DNA of 64,000 nt from Apostichopus japonicus (taxonomy: Eukaryota; Echinodermata; Holothuroidea; Aspidochirotida; Stichopodidae). Within the stretch, counting starts at the first letter, position 1, and every line of letters starts with the position of its first letter. The notes under the pieces are model-generated. The model saw only the letters and a list, made by a program, of their open reading frames with translations, was not told the origin of the DNA and ran no database searches. The position numbers and the translations under genes are program-made. The stretch is from contig NC_092564.1 of assembly GCF_037975245.1 (NCBI RefSeq), positions 6,849,484 through 6,913,483 of the forward strand, read 5' to 3'. Below are positions 28,101 through 40,548 of this stretch, in pieces.

Positions 28101-30684
28101 GAAATGAAGAAATCTTTAGAATCGATTCGAATTAATGCTTATTTTGCTAATGAGGAGAAAAGTCAAAAGCTAGAGGGTGTAAAGTGGGAGAATTTGTTAA
28201 TAATATTAATTAATTTGATTAATAATTAAGTAGGATAGGGTAAACATACTGAAATTAATATAAAATTTGAATGATTTATCTTCGCAGTTTATTAATAGAA
28301 GTAAATGAGAAGAAGTTAAAATATAATGAATATTCCTGAATTTTTAAATATTCTAATTTAATTGCAGTTTTTTTATATATCTATATATTTTTACTATCTC
28401 CTTCCTTATTGTTTGTAACAACATCACATTTAATCAAACTCTAATAATTTCAAAGATGAACTTTAAATAATTTTTATTCAAGATATCTTTTCTTTGTTAT
28501 ATATTTTCTCTCCTCTTTATTTTATCATTTTTTAAACAAATGGAATAAAATTAAACAATTATACAATTTCAAAGCAACGTATAACAGTTATACGCTTTCC
28601 AATCACACAGATTTGTGGGTTATATTTATGCCATTCTCCCCCTCCCTCTCCCCTCCCGCATTTTCATTCCCCCGTCCTGTAGAGGAAACAAATGACAGAA
28701 AATGAAAGGTTCCTAAAAATCCATTTTCGGTACCAGGCTAGTCTTCCGAAATAACCTTTGTTCGTAACTGATGCGGAGACGAATTTCACAATAGAGGGCG
28801 CTATTTCTATCTTATTTCGATAAAACTTAATTTTAACCCCCCCCCCCCCTCTCCAAAAAAAACATAGAAGAACAACAACTCCAAAAGAAGTTTTCGGTGA
28901 CCTTAACCGTTATTCCTATCCCTGTTTGATTTATGGTTTTGAATTTCTTTTACCATTTTCACATTGGCCATTGACAGATCGACTTTTTTACAGTGAATTC
29001 TGTGTTTACTACCTATGATCAATCAGCGGTTTTACCTGTACAAAGATTGCTATACATTCTAACATTTGCCAGTCCCGCCTATTTTTTTTTTGTCCGAAAT
29101 TCGAGTTCATCAAGATTTTATAAGCAATTATATGATTTACTCTGCGACAGGTGCAAAAACAGGTATCTATTAACATAGCAATGTTTACACTAAAAACTGA
29201 TTAATTACCAGTTTATTTATAACTTAATAACGTCATAAATGTAATATCCCCCTTTATGTTGAAAGTTCGATTTTTGGAACGCGGTTCAGACAATATTACT
29301 TGTTTTTTTTTTAAACCACGGATTAACATTGGTGTGAATATGACCCAGCATGCATCTAAATCACTTCAACACTCAATGATTATGCTATAGACAGTTAAAT
29401 GTAAACTCACCGTTATTTTTTTTCTATTTATAGTTTATCCTCTTCCGACAGAGCTGAGAGGTAAATTTGAGAGCAAAATGTCCTATTTCAAAATCCTGTC
29501 TAAAAAATCCACTGGAGCGGAATGTTGTATCTGTATACGATTATCAATTGACATATACAGTAAGATGGAAACGAAATTATGACACACAACGAAACTTAGC
29601 ACAAAGCTATATACTTGCTATTACTCGAGTCATCCCCGAAACCTGGAACAGTTATGTCGCCAGAGTTATTAAAAAGCCTACTTAAATTCTGTACTTCGTT
29701 AAAGAAATCTACCACCTAGCCAATGCTCCTATTTAATACTCCACGAATAAAACGATAAAATCCCATCTTAAACTAAGAATATTACCACGTAAAATGAGTG
29801 TACTAAACTTTTTTTCTTTTACTTTTTTTTTTACAAGCCCGTTCATTCCGCGAAGGCATTCGGTCGTACAAAACGGCGGGCCTTAAGTCATTACGATTGC
29901 GAACGAGGGGAATAAAATCCAGAAATGCCTCTCATAAACTTTTTTAACTACACTGTGAACAATCTGCAGCGTATTGTATCTTTGTGTGTTCAAGCGAAAG
30001 AAAAATACTAAACGCTACCGACGACCACACCAATAACATTTTCACGCTTTTGATGTTTACTAGCTGAAAGAGAAAAAAATATTTATATATTTTCCTAGGT
30101 TTTCCTGGTTTTATTATTAGTTTCTTATGTTTCGTTCTTTCTGTTTATACCCTCGGTGGTTCCATTGTAGTAGTAGTAGTAGTAGTAATGATCTTTACAG
30201 GGATCATTAAAACAGATACAACCTTATGGCGACCATTAAGTCGAAACTATGTAAAGGTCCCACTTGGTCACGATACTATCAGGGGGAGAAACATCAATAA
30301 AAATTCCTTCCTTTAAAAATTTAAATCTTATTTACAGCCAACAATTAAACATACTTTTTTTACACGTTTCCATGTGTTTTTATGTGGCTATTTTCACAGA
30401 TAAAAATGGAAACTTTTTGACCTGACAAAGTTAAGTTAAGGTTTTCACAAGTTACAATGACAATTAATGAAGGTGCCGGTTGGCACGAACAGGATTCATG
30501 GTAAAATCCCCACAGGGTTGGTCATGCGAGTTGTAACTGTCAAACGAAATTCCGAAGAGGAAATATGATAAATTCAAGTCATTAAAAAGATTTATATACT
30601 TGCAAAATGTCAGATCTCATTTCCCCATTACCTAACTGCCTAACGTCCCTATAGTGTATCTTTAGTGTATATATATACATTGCG

Positions 30685-30715
<31 letters not shown>

Positions 30716-32469
30716 GCCGTGTGCCCCAAGTATCAATATCAAAAGGCCGAAAAGAGACCTTTGGATCAGTTTTTGACATATGTTTGTTAATTGCATATTC
30801 AAGAACATTATTTACATATATGCAAATTAGGGAAGATTTAGGTATTTATACTTCTTTATGGCTGTATAGAGCATCATAGTAAAATATGTGTAAACTGCAT
30901 TCCTCCTTACCATATGAAGTTTCTCTGTAAACATGTCTTTTGCTTCTTTTTAATTTTTTAAATTTTTTTATTTCGATTATTTCATACATTCAAAGATATT
31001 TCGTTCTCAACATTGTCGCTCAGTTTATGAAGGAAATGTATAATCATGCTAGTTTATATTTAAAAATATATTCCTTAAAGAAATTAAGATGATCTACAGC
31101 AAAGCAATTTTTTTAGAACAAGATCACCACTAAATGTAGGTTAATTAATACTCTAACCCAAAGTGAAATGATCAAGTTTATGTTAGGGTACACCTTCATC
31201 CTATTATGAACAAGTAAAATGGATTTGTTACAAATTCGCTTTGAGACAGATCGAGAAAAGTTCAGATTCACTAACCAAAACTTGGAACATGAATATAGCT
31301 AAAACAAACGTCACGTCCATGATACGGAAACTTGAAGGTGCCATGAAGAGTCAATCTGTCAGCTCTCTACAATGTGGAAGCTTGTACCGGCGAAAATTTA
31401 CAAGATTTTAGAGGCAACGTTAGTTGGAAGGTTTGTATTGTATAGGAGGATCATTCAAGCTTATAATCACACGATAGGCAATTACTTATCGTATCAATGC
31501 ATTTTCGTCTACGTGGTGACTTGAAAGGACGCATCAACGTTCACTATACGTTTTTTTTTCATATAATATGCATCACTTTGATTTCTGTATATAAAACGAA
31601 CAGAAGATCTGCCTCTTGAAACCGAATGATCAAATTCAATGGAGAACGTCATTTCCAATCGATTTTATGATTATAGAATTATGTCACGCGGTTTAATTCT
31701 CGCCATGACACTTCTATGACCTAACTGTCCTGAGAGTAAATCAGTTGGATTCGGTACTTCGTGCCATCCTCTACTAAAAAAAATAGTATATTTAGCATTT
31801 GCCCCTTGACGGTGACAAAACACTATATGCATAACAACATCTTGATCACATGACCATAGGCCAGGTGTGATTGAATTGAGGGTAACAACAGTGTCGGTAT
31901 GACAAAAGAGGTTTGCTTGGTTTTCATGCTCAGGTCCTGTTTTGCTCTCTCTCTGTCTCTTCTTAGCCTTTCCGTGAATTTTCTATTAAAATAAATAATG
32001 TGACTTACTCTATTAATCTCACCTTTAGGTGGAAACCAAGTCCCTCTCCCCCCCCCCCCCCCCGTCCTGATGTCATATACGACTTCTAATGTAGTAGATC
32101 ATTGCACTTATTTACCAACTCGCGTTACTGTGGGTTTTTTTTTTTTTTGTGGAAAGAAAATAGATGGCGCTATACATAAATGAACATCTTTTGTTAAGAG
32201 AAAACAAGAATCTGCAGTAGCATTTATCCTGCTTTGCGCTATGCTATACATACTGAAAGGAAGAACCTTTCAAATTATTACTACGAGTCGGTTTTGGTGT
32301 ATAAGCCTTAGGTCCGTCTTAGTGACAAATGGTAAGACCAATTGAAGATGACTTATTTTTAAACTTACAGAAAAAAATGAAAGGTTTTAAATCACAAGGA
32401 AATCTCATTTAGAGGACACCTGAAAGAAAAGATCCGTTAGACTGTCGTATAGGTTTTTCAATTTTTCAG
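25148..32469. other. Long stretch without a recognised gene
   Basis: Mostly AT-rich DNA. It includes an (AAAT)n run at about 26063-26088, C13 tracts at 26268-26280 and 28836-28849, a (TAG)n run at about 30168-30187, a short TA run at about 30690-30714 and a C16 tract at 32048-32063. The 72-codon frame at 29467-29685 (plus) is less biased than most but belongs to no family I can name. Confidence 0.5.
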
Positions 32470-32765
32470 TTTAGGTTTAAATTCCTATTAGTTTCGATTC
32501 TTATAGTCTGACCATTTTCGAGAGTTTTGATTCTTATTCCTTCATACAGTTGCAATTCTTATTTTTCTTAATAGTTTGAATTCTTATTATTCTATTAATT
32601 AATATGTGCAATTCATAGTATGGTATCCTTTTTGTGTATTTTCATGTATACTATTTGTATTATTCTTATTCCATCTTATCATTGTATTGTCTTATTGCGA
32701 GCATTTAATTGCCCATTTTTGGTGCTTAATAAGGTTTATTTGAATTGAATTTGAATTTTGAATTT
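32470..32765 (+). repeat. T-rich degenerate tandem repeat and LINE-like 3' tail
   Basis: About five degenerate units ending in ATTCTTATT lie at 32490-32680. The region ends with GCTTAATAAGG, then TTTATTTGAATTGAA and repeated TTTGAATT. An oligomeric GAATTGAA tail is a known hallmark of CR1/L2/RTE-type LINE 3' ends. No coding remnant was seen upstream. Confidence 0.4.
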
Positions 32766-33492
32766 GAAAAAGGCTTCTTGGTCAAGACGAACTGAGAATA
32801 TAGGTATCTGACATGCACAGTTTTTCATTGGTCGTATACGGACGGAGTAAATAGTCCATCTTAAAGGGTAAGCCGCTAGCAGAAAATGGTGGCGATAATG
32901 TCGAGGACGAAATCTTCCATACCTACCAACACTTTCTTTCTGACTCAACAGATTTTTCGTATAAAATTGAAAAATATAGTTTCGAGAAAACGTTTTCTTT
33001 TTGTGAATTGTTAGGCTTTGTCTATGATGTCATTTGAGGCACATTTTTCTTTCATTTAGTCCCTCTGTTATACTACCTTGATATATGATTCACTTTCTGA
33101 ACGATCCCCCCCTTTTTCTCGGCGAGGGGCGGGTGGGTAAGTTAATGTACGAACTCTTTTTAGGGGCGGGGGGGGGTAGGGGGCTAAATCAAATTAGTGT
33201 AAGACATTAATTACCCTTCTTGGTCGAAAAACTGCTCAGATTACAACAGAAAATAGCTCATCTGATAGTGGTGGTCATTTTAATTCAATCTTTTTTTATT
33301 TGAAAACTACCGCCACTCTAATCTTGTCAAAGTAGTTACCAATCTAAGAAGTATTTAAATACTTGCTTTTTCTTTCTTTCATCCTTTCAAACAATAGTTT
33401 ATGAAAGATAGTATGATATTATTAAAGCATTAATATAGCTGTGCTCGACGGAGACAAGACTATTGTTTGTGGAGTTTAGAAAAAGGTGTCAT
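32766..33492. other. No gene recognised
   Basis: Contains C and G tracts near 33105 and 33170. No recognisable frame. Confidence 0.5.
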
Positions 33493-33775
33493 AAAGGGCG
33501 GATAATGGTTTCTAACAAGGAGGGTGGGGTGGTCCTGGGGTCGTTGAAGCCGACTGGCTCCCATGCGGGGAGGTCTGCGGATCCTCGCAAAGAAGAAAGT
33601 GTTATGTGAAATGGTGGATTCTGAGGTATGATCTATAGACTATAAATGAAGTATATCATTAGGTCCACAAGCAAGTTTGTGCTAATAACTAAAATTATTT
33701 CTTTTGCGTGGGGTTGAAAAGGGGAGGGTTTCTAACCACCCCCCCCCCTCCCCGCCACCTATGAATCCGATCCTG
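33493..33775 (+). mobile_element. Non-autonomous DNA transposon candidate, about 283 bp
   Basis: The left end GGGCGGATAATGG runs into G-rich sequence and then GGTGGTCCTGGGGTCGTTGA, the block shared with 13188-13287. The right end is a C tract, CCCCGCCACC and AATCCGATCCTG. Read from opposite strands, the two ends are loosely inverted (GG.CGGAT versus GGATCGGATT). Ends of this kind are common in hAT-like MITEs. No clear target-site duplication and no transposase frame. Confidence 0.45.
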
Positions 33776-34560
33776 TTGATATTATGAGAGAGTTAACTTT
33801 ACTTTACTTTTCTATATATAACTCGACATTAAAGAAACAAATTCTAGAGGGTTTCGAAACCTCAAATTTTGACATCGAAATATTGCTTTCAATGGGGTTC
33901 ATCTGTAACATTTATATTACAAGCCTAGGAGATGTTCGAACAATTCTCTTGAGATAGGATTTTCATCTAGCAATTGTGAGTATTTTCTGTTTGGCCCAAA
34001 ATTTGTCACATTATCTGCAACCATGATTACTCCTTTAACCGATCTTTTGTATGTTCTGTTTTTCTTTCGAATATGTCATGAAACGGTTGTATTACTTCTT
34101 TAATTTTTCCAGAGACATGAATTCAAAGTTTATTCTTTCTTTAAGTTCTATTGGTAATGTAATATGAACTTAAAGTGACTGTCTTGCGTTTGTCCATGCA
34201 AATTGGTAGTTTTGTTCTTTTTCACTTAGTAAACGGAAATCGTGACGTAAATATAATGACAACATCTACACATGACGTCATTGTATTAGCCTTTTCTCAT
34301 ATATTCATTAAATGTAAATACTGGGCCCTCTTCCTGTTTTTGTCTTTATTTTTTTTATTTTTTTTACCTCCATGACAGCTTTTAAAGTTTATCAGGTCGT
34401 TAAAGCTTGGCCTTACTCTCCGAATCAAAATGAGAAATAAGAAAGGAGAAAGTTAAAGGTACATGTAAGGATTTGCGAGTTAGTTGGGATGGTATTGTCA
34501 TGCCTTGGTGGAAAGGCAGTATTCTTCGTTACATATAATCACTCATATGCGTATAGTGTG
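33776..34560. other. No gene recognised
   Basis: AT-rich. The frame 34175-34375 (plus) ends in a low-complexity Leu/Phe run and has no recognisable domain. Confidence 0.5.
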
Positions 34561-34662
34561 AGAGAAAGGGTAGGGGAACGGGGTAGGGGAAAGGGTAGGG
34601 GAAGGGGTAGGGGAAGGGGTAGGGGAAGGGGTTGGGGGAGGGGTAGGGGGAGGGACGGGACG
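34561..34662 (+). repeat. G-rich minisatellite, 12-bp unit GGTAGGGGAAGG
   Basis: About seven units of GGTAGGGGAAGG with minor variants. Dense GGGG runs at regular spacing make it a plausible G-quadruplex former. Pro-rich frames on the minus strand are translations of this repeat. Confidence 0.9.
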
Positions 34663-34929
34663 GGATGAGAACATGAATAAACATTCCTTTGTCGGTAAAT
34701 TTAAAGAGAAACATTGTTTATTATAGTAAGTAGGCACCTGGCAGGATAGTTGGTATTTTAAAATCCCATGATAATAATTCATAGTTTCTTTTCCTTCACA
34801 CATAAAACTGATATTAATATTGATAATGATATTAATCACAAAGAGACAGGGAGGAGAGATGGATGGGGAATGGCAATTCCATTAGATCTTGAACAACTAA
34901 AAGTAAAAAAGTTTTGATAAGATGAAAGA
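34663..34929. other. No gene recognised
   Basis: AT-rich sequence with no recognisable feature. Confidence 0.5.
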
Positions 34930-35010
34930 AATTTTAGGTTAGAACGGGATTTGAACCAATGATCTCAGAATTACATGTCATGTGATCTCCTTATAAATAA
35001 TGTGCCAAGT
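34930..35010 (-). mobile_element. tRNA-like SINE fragment (candidate)
   Basis: On the minus strand GGTTCAAATCCC (34943-34954) matches the RNA polymerase III B box (the T-loop region of a tRNA). It is preceded by TGTAATTCTGAGATCATT, which resembles an anticodon arm plus variable loop. A weak A-box-like AAGGAGATCAC lies further upstream. It does not fold as a complete tRNA, so it is more likely a decayed tRNA-derived SINE head. Confidence 0.35.
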
Positions 35011-37114
35011 TTGGTCAGCACATACGTTTGGGATATGCTCACAATCCCAAACTCACCCGCACTTCTCCCGATCTCCTACCAACCAACACCCCCTCACCTC
35101 CTCCCCTCCCCTCCCCACCCCACCCTCCGTAAATTATTTCCAGTTGCTGATTCACTTCCAGACTCTATCACGAGACAATTTCATACTCCATTTTCCAAAC
35201 TGAACAAAATAGGAAGGTTAAAGAAAGTCCAGCTTTTATTGTGTGTTGTTTTTATATCTCGATATTATTCTCCTTATCAGATAACCTAATCCATCCGTGG
35301 ACATCTTTCGAAGACCCTATTAGTTCAACTGCATCTTCTAAGAAGTCTCCATTACATTGTTTGGTTTCTTTTTCTTTCTTTTTTCTTTCTTTGAAAGCTA
35401 GAATATTTTGATACGGACTGTGAGATAAGACAAAATGACTTTTACATTCAAATTTCGCATACGTAACGTTATTGAAATGGAAGTTAATTTACTCCCAGCT
35501 GCATGGTATATATATCTCCTTTGAGAAGACATTGCTGTCCGATTAATTAAAGAGAGTGGTCACAGGGACATAAACGAAATGACTTAAGTCAGTTTGACCA
35601 AATGAAAAATCTCCGTCCAGTTTGTTTCAAGATAAGTAATGGTGTGTTTATGGAGGTGACTTCATTAGTAATTTAGGACGAGACGATTCCGGAAAATAGG
35701 GATTTGAAAGTGAAGGAAAATAGACTTATTCTTGGCCTGAAACAAATTACAGAAAACATGTAAAAAGATATAAACGGGTTGTCAAAAAAGGGATAAATCC
35801 AGTTTGTATGCGTTTTTTTTTCATGGGGGTGGGGGGGGGGCTTCAACATGTGATTTGTTTTATCTGTAAATAAACGAACTTTAAACCAAACGCTTTCTTT
35901 ATTTTTTTTCTGAATATTTATAAATATTTACACTTCACAAAATTATTTGGCATTTTGGTTTTAATAATTATTATGATAACAACAATTTAATTCTTCTTCG
36001 AAGGATGCTAATATTTGGAAATAAATTCTCATAATTTATTTTCTGATTTCCTGAAGTATCATAGATTGACTATTTGGGGTATATTGTAATAGGCCTAGCA
36101 ATATGACCTTCCTCGACGGTTGAATTCTAGTTTTAATTTAAATTTTAGTTTTAACGACATTGAAGTATGTAATTGAGTTTGACACAGTTTCAAGAATGGC
36201 AACTAAGGGGCACGAACGGGGAACACCTCATCCACCCCCCCCCCATACACACACCCATGCAGGCTAGTGTATCACCCCATTTCGCTTGTGTCACAACCAT
36301 GCATACCAAATAATATATATAATTTTGTGTCCCACAAACTTACTGTATTTCTTTTCTTATTGGTTCATTCATGTAAAAATTAATGTAATTTAAACTTGAG
36401 ATGACGGCCATTATCACATGACTAAAATTTAACATAGTCTCAGGACAACCAATACTCGGTATATTTTGTAAAATTGCAGAAAATATAATTTACAGAATAA
36501 TGCAGGTAAAATAAATATACGATATGGGAGCCTCGTAAAAGGAAAATTATTGAAGATATAAACAGATCATCAAAACAAAGAAAACAAAACAATGCATTTA
36601 ATACAGTAAATCTCACTGCAGTGTTTTCATAATTTTATGAACAATTTATCTTGTGTTTAATGATAAGCCTTATAGCCTATAATAATAACAACAATAACAA
36701 TATGTATATGCTATATTGTTTTAAAAGAAAACATGCTGAATAAATGGATACAAAAAACAACAACAACAACAAGAAAATAAAAACCCAAACCGTGGCATAA
36801 ATAAGTAAAAACCGTTTTCTTCTTTGACAACAAATACACTTTATTAGATATATCACAATTCCTTAAATCTGCTAATTAATTTAATACTGATCTAATATAA
36901 TGTAAAACGTGCTCAAGATCAGTGGCGCAACATACAATTACAATGAAGAGACTATATTCATTCTTTTCAAATTTACTGCAAATTCCAAGACATTTTCATT
37001 AAATTATTCATTAAATGAAACAGTATTTGAGATCTGGACATATTATTATGATGAAATGACAGGTTTTCTACTCTATTCGTAAACTTTAACAAGAATTTGT
37101 TTTCCTTTAACTTC

Positions 37115-37121
<7 letters not shown>
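35011..37121. other. No gene recognised; C-rich and G-rich tracts
   Basis: C-rich segment at about 35083-35127, G tract at about 35827-35840, C tract at about 36234-36244. The rest is AT-rich and unassigned. Confidence 0.5.
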
Positions 37122-37156
<35 letters not shown>

Positions 37157-37345
37157 GAAAATCGTAATGAGTTGGAAAATCAAGAACAGTGAAAAAACTT
37201 TCAGCCTCCACCGGGATTCGAACCACGGGCCTCCCGCTATGTACGCGGACACCCTAACCACTAGGCTATGGACGCTGATTGTATGTCCAGAGGTTCGAAA
37301 CCGGTAAGGAAGATCGTAATTCCACTGTAGGCGTTTGTCACCTAT
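37122..37345 (-). mobile_element. tRNA-derived SINE, copy 1, with TA tail
   Basis: Read on the minus strand there is an A box TAGCCTAGTGG (37258-37268) and, 33 bases on, a B box GGTTCGAATCC (37214-37224), the spacing of a tRNA gene. The anticodon-like arm CCGC-GTACATA-GCGG is intact, but the T stem is poorly paired, so this is a SINE head and not a working tRNA. The body runs through GGTGGAGGCTG, TTTTTTCACTGTTCTTGATTTTCC and CATTACGATTTTCATT into a (TA)n tail at 37122-37153. About 75 bases upstream of the A box also match the copy at 56841-57077. The 5' boundary is approximate. Confidence 0.8.
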
Positions 37346-37523
37346 ATCGAACAATACTAGTTCTGTTTTTGGTGACATATTTTGCCCTACTCTAGAGATC
37401 AAACATGATGCTATCCAACTCGAAAATCATTTGTGATTCCTAAAGCCGGATCTCGAAAGAGATACTTTGAACAGACTTTATGTTAATGCAATGGAGGTAA
37501 ACGACAAAGGCAAATGAATATAT
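37346..37523. other. Spacer between the two SINE copies
   Basis: No gene or repeat recognised. Confidence 0.4.
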
Positions 37524-37607
37524 ATAAATGAAAATCGTAATGAGTTGGAAAATCAAGAACAGTGAAAAAACTTTCAGCCTCCACCGGGATTCGAACCACG
37601 GGCCTCC

Positions 37608-37609
<2 letters not shown>
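37524..37609 (-). mobile_element. tRNA-derived SINE, truncated copy 2, exact 86-bp match to copy 1
   Basis: These 86 bases are identical to 37151-37236, from the B box to the tail-proximal end. The match stops abruptly inside the anticodon-arm region, where the 5' half is replaced by a long TA array (37610-37696). This may be a recent duplication, a recombination at TA repeats or an assembly artefact. Confidence 0.85.

Positions 37610-37696
<87 letters not shown>
37610..37696. repeat. (TA)n array
   Basis: Pure TA, joining the truncated SINE to the adjacent LTR-like element. Confidence 0.95.
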
Positions 37697-37701
<5 letters not shown>

Positions 37702-38389
37702 CACTTTCCTCTGTGAGTAGCGCCGACCAGCCGATTCAGGGTTCTTGGCCTAAGATGTAGTATTGTAATATGCCAGAGAATGAATATGAATACAAAATAA
37801 ATCCAGAGAGGTGATGGTATTATTAACAGCGATATATATACTGAAAAGAAAACCTCTTACAGTAAGGTTGAGTGTGTTCTACTGGATGTGTTGTACAAAC
37901 TTGAGGCTACGTGGCCCTGAAGCCTACCATCAAGAACCTTTCTTCCAACAGCAACCAGAGTAGAGAGTTCTGTCCCTCCCAGGTAATGCATTTTATATAA
38001 ATGCCTTAACACTACGTGGAAATACCACATGTATACAAATGATGAACTTTACCCAGCAACTTAGCTTAACAAATAATACACAAATACAACAGTGCATTCC
38101 TACCATCCCCAAACAATTGTACTCCTTTACGGAGATGAATGTGATCACATGAGTATCCCAAGAAAATATCACATGTGTTACATCACAATCCCAGGATAAG
38201 CCTGATACCGCATGCCGATCCATAGGAGCAGCCCCAAATACCATAATCTACCAACAATAACAACTGGTTTACTCAATGCAGGAGAGATAACCCCTATATA
38301 ATTCCAAGAGGATTTAAACTACCACAATGGTTCCACACCGTCCACACAGAACTCCCATTGCTCCACAACTTTACAGTAACAGCGTTACA
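37697..38389 (-). mobile_element. Probable Ty3/Gypsy-type solo LTR, about 693 bp
   Basis: On the minus strand the segment starts TGTAACGCTGTTAC (from 38389) and ends GAGGAAAGTGTTATA (at 37697). A TGTAAC...GTTACA pair is the usual end structure of Gypsy LTRs; here the final CA would have become TA beside the TA array. It is flanked on both sides by TA sequence, so a 5-bp TATAT duplication is possible but uninformative. A TATA-box-like sequence lies inside. No primer-binding site, gag or pol follows, hence solo. The frame 37993-38244 (minus) lies within it and has no domain. Confidence 0.5.
37988..38004 (-). promoter_or_regulatory. TATA-box-like sequence inside the LTR
   Basis: GCATTTATATAAAATGC on the minus strand, about 385 bases from the LTR 5' end, the expected place for an LTR promoter. 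No activity can be inferred. Confidence 0.4.
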
Positions 38390-40509
38390 ATATATATATA
38401 TGAAAATATGAAAAGAAAAACATAGCGAATTTAAAGCGAAAACTTTCAAGTGATATCATTGCATTATTCATTGAACAAGTAATGGCAGACACCTTACATG
38501 ACCTTTTAAAGCAAGATATCTCTCAAACGGAAACGTGATTTTCTTTAGATGTTTAGGAAAGTTGTTCATCATAATATTCTTTGTCAAAACTAAGACAAAC
38601 ATGGTTAGATGGTTTCTTTTTTGAGTGGATTTGTTTGGTCAACTTTTCTTTCAATCACAGCGAAGATACAATATCAGACATTAACAAGATTCCATTATGG
38701 CTGTAACCGATATAACCTTCATGAGGATACGAGAAATTTTATGATTCCTCTCGTTTGCTTCCGAAAATTAAATTCTTCCTCTTCCTCCTCTCAAAATGTC
38801 TCCCTGGCCTCCATAATCATCGATGACTTTCATTTAGAAATAAAAAATAAATTTACAACATCGATTACGAAACATAAAAAATTCCTTTACAAGATTTTTG
38901 GCTGAAACTTAATGCAACGTTATGTCAAGAAATATTAGTACTTATGTCCCCATGGTTTACCCATTCTTGCCTCGATTTCATCGTTAAAAGTATCATAAAC
39001 ATACTTGTAAAATGTTACTCAAAAGAAAGAAAAAGTCTTTCTTACTTTCTTGGTAAAGAATTTACAAGGGAATTGTAACCGACTCCATGCATCCAAATCC
39101 CTTCGGGGATGAACATTTTGAGTTATTTTCAATATTTAGTTCAGTTTCATTTTTTGAATTTGATTTGATTTGTATTTTTTTTGGGGGGGGTAGTGATTTG
39201 TCTTGCTTGGTAATTATTTCCGCGTTACTATGGAAACAAAGGTGTAATTTTTCAACAACAACAAAATTCCACGTTAGGGGGGTCATTTAATCAGATGAAA
39301 AGCGTATGTTATACAAGTAAAAAATTGACCATTTGTCTAAAACCGTCGCAATACTATAACATGAACGACGCAATATCTGTTCTGCTTTCATTTGGCTTTA
39401 TCCGGCTTTTTTTCACGAGACATCACAGTTGGCAGTTGTTACCATATTAAAATTCGACCTTGATTTTTTTCTTTAATCATTCCACATCTGCAAAATCTCA
39501 CAGGGAGGATTTTTGTGGCCCTTTCGAACGCCACATGGTAAAGATAAAAATGTCACCTCGTAGCGGCGTCCTGCTTTGAAGTTGTAACCGTAAAAAAAAA
39601 TAGGGATACTAAACTTGGAGCAAATGCCCATTGTTGCAACGTTACGAGCACATCAGCTTGACAAGAAAAGTACGTTTCGACTGCCAACACATTTCAACAT
39701 TTCACTAGTGATTGTAGTATTCATAAATCATACTGGCTTGAAGTTAGCGTACACAGATCACCAAGGTAGATTTATCAATTTTTTGTTTCAGCTCTGAAAT
39801 TTTCAGCTTAATCTTCTTACTTGAATATAACTGATAAATCATTCGAACATTTTATTCTTCACTCCCCCCCCCTCCTTCCTCCCGTCGACAAAAAAAAGAA
39901 AGAAGATCAAAATAAGTTGAGATAAAATTAAAAAAAGAAAATTTGATTGATGTTAGTCAAACTTATGAATCAGTGAGACAGATTTTCGTCTTGATTCGTT
40001 TTCAAAAAATATAAAAAATAAAAATTCTCATAAAGAAAAAAACTAAGACTTTCTAATCTTACATTAATGCTAAAGTTATACTCATAAAATCAATAAATCA
40101 TTATTTCTAATATTTACTCATCAACAAGGTTCAGTTTTATGATTGGTTTAACAGAAACACATTGGATATAATTGTCAAAAGATAGAGGTTTTGCAGCGTT
40201 TTTATTAGTAACTTGAAAGAAAAGCCGAACGTTTGGTAACACACTATAGTATACACTGTGCAGGTTCTAACGCGGTTACAACAAGATGTTCCCATAACAT
40301 AGTATTTAACTGATTATTCTCATCCAAAAAGACCTTAATATAGCGAAAAAATAATCATCTCAGAATCACTTGTCGTACTATAACATTGACGATATTTCGT
40401 CCCTAAACTTATATGCAAATGAGTTACATCAGCCGTAAAGTGCTCATTAACCTGATGTATGTATTCTGTGCGTGTTTTTGTCCCTTCTGTTACTGTTACT
40501 TGTCATTTA
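38390..40509. other. No gene recognised
   Basis: AT-rich with a G tract at about 39181-39189 and a C tract near 39863. The frames at 38609-38905 and 39615-39797 (plus) have no recognisable domain. Confidence 0.5.
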
Positions 40510-40548
40510 GCCTCTGAAGAAGATCCTGCTAGGATCAAAACGTCAGGC
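40510..40548 (+). ncRNA. Degenerate hammerhead-ribozyme-like motif
   Basis: The order is GCCT, CTGAAGA, helix II GATCC-TGCTA-GGATC, AAAAC, GTC, AGGC. GCCT pairs with AGGC (helix I), and CTGAAGA fits the conserved CUGANGA box. The second conserved box should read GAAA but reads AAAA here, and there is no clear helix III. Minimal hammerheads with very short helix III are known in Penelope-like retroelements. The likely reading is a mutated, inactive relic of such an element. No reverse transcriptase was seen beside it. Confidence 0.4.

Noticed and set aside
29467-29685. 72-codon frame with a fairly normal amino-acid mix (TRVIPETWNSY near the C terminus)
   Set aside because: It faintly recalls the C terminus of some transposases, but I cannot name a family and there are no neighbouring domains.
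34529-34839. Proline-rich open frames on the minus strand
   Set aside because: Two overlapping frames both translate the G-rich minisatellite at 34561-34662.
37201-37268. Possible functional tRNA gene on the minus strand
   Set aside because: A and B boxes are good, but the T stem is mispaired, the anticodon would be ACA and the segment is part of a repeated SINE.
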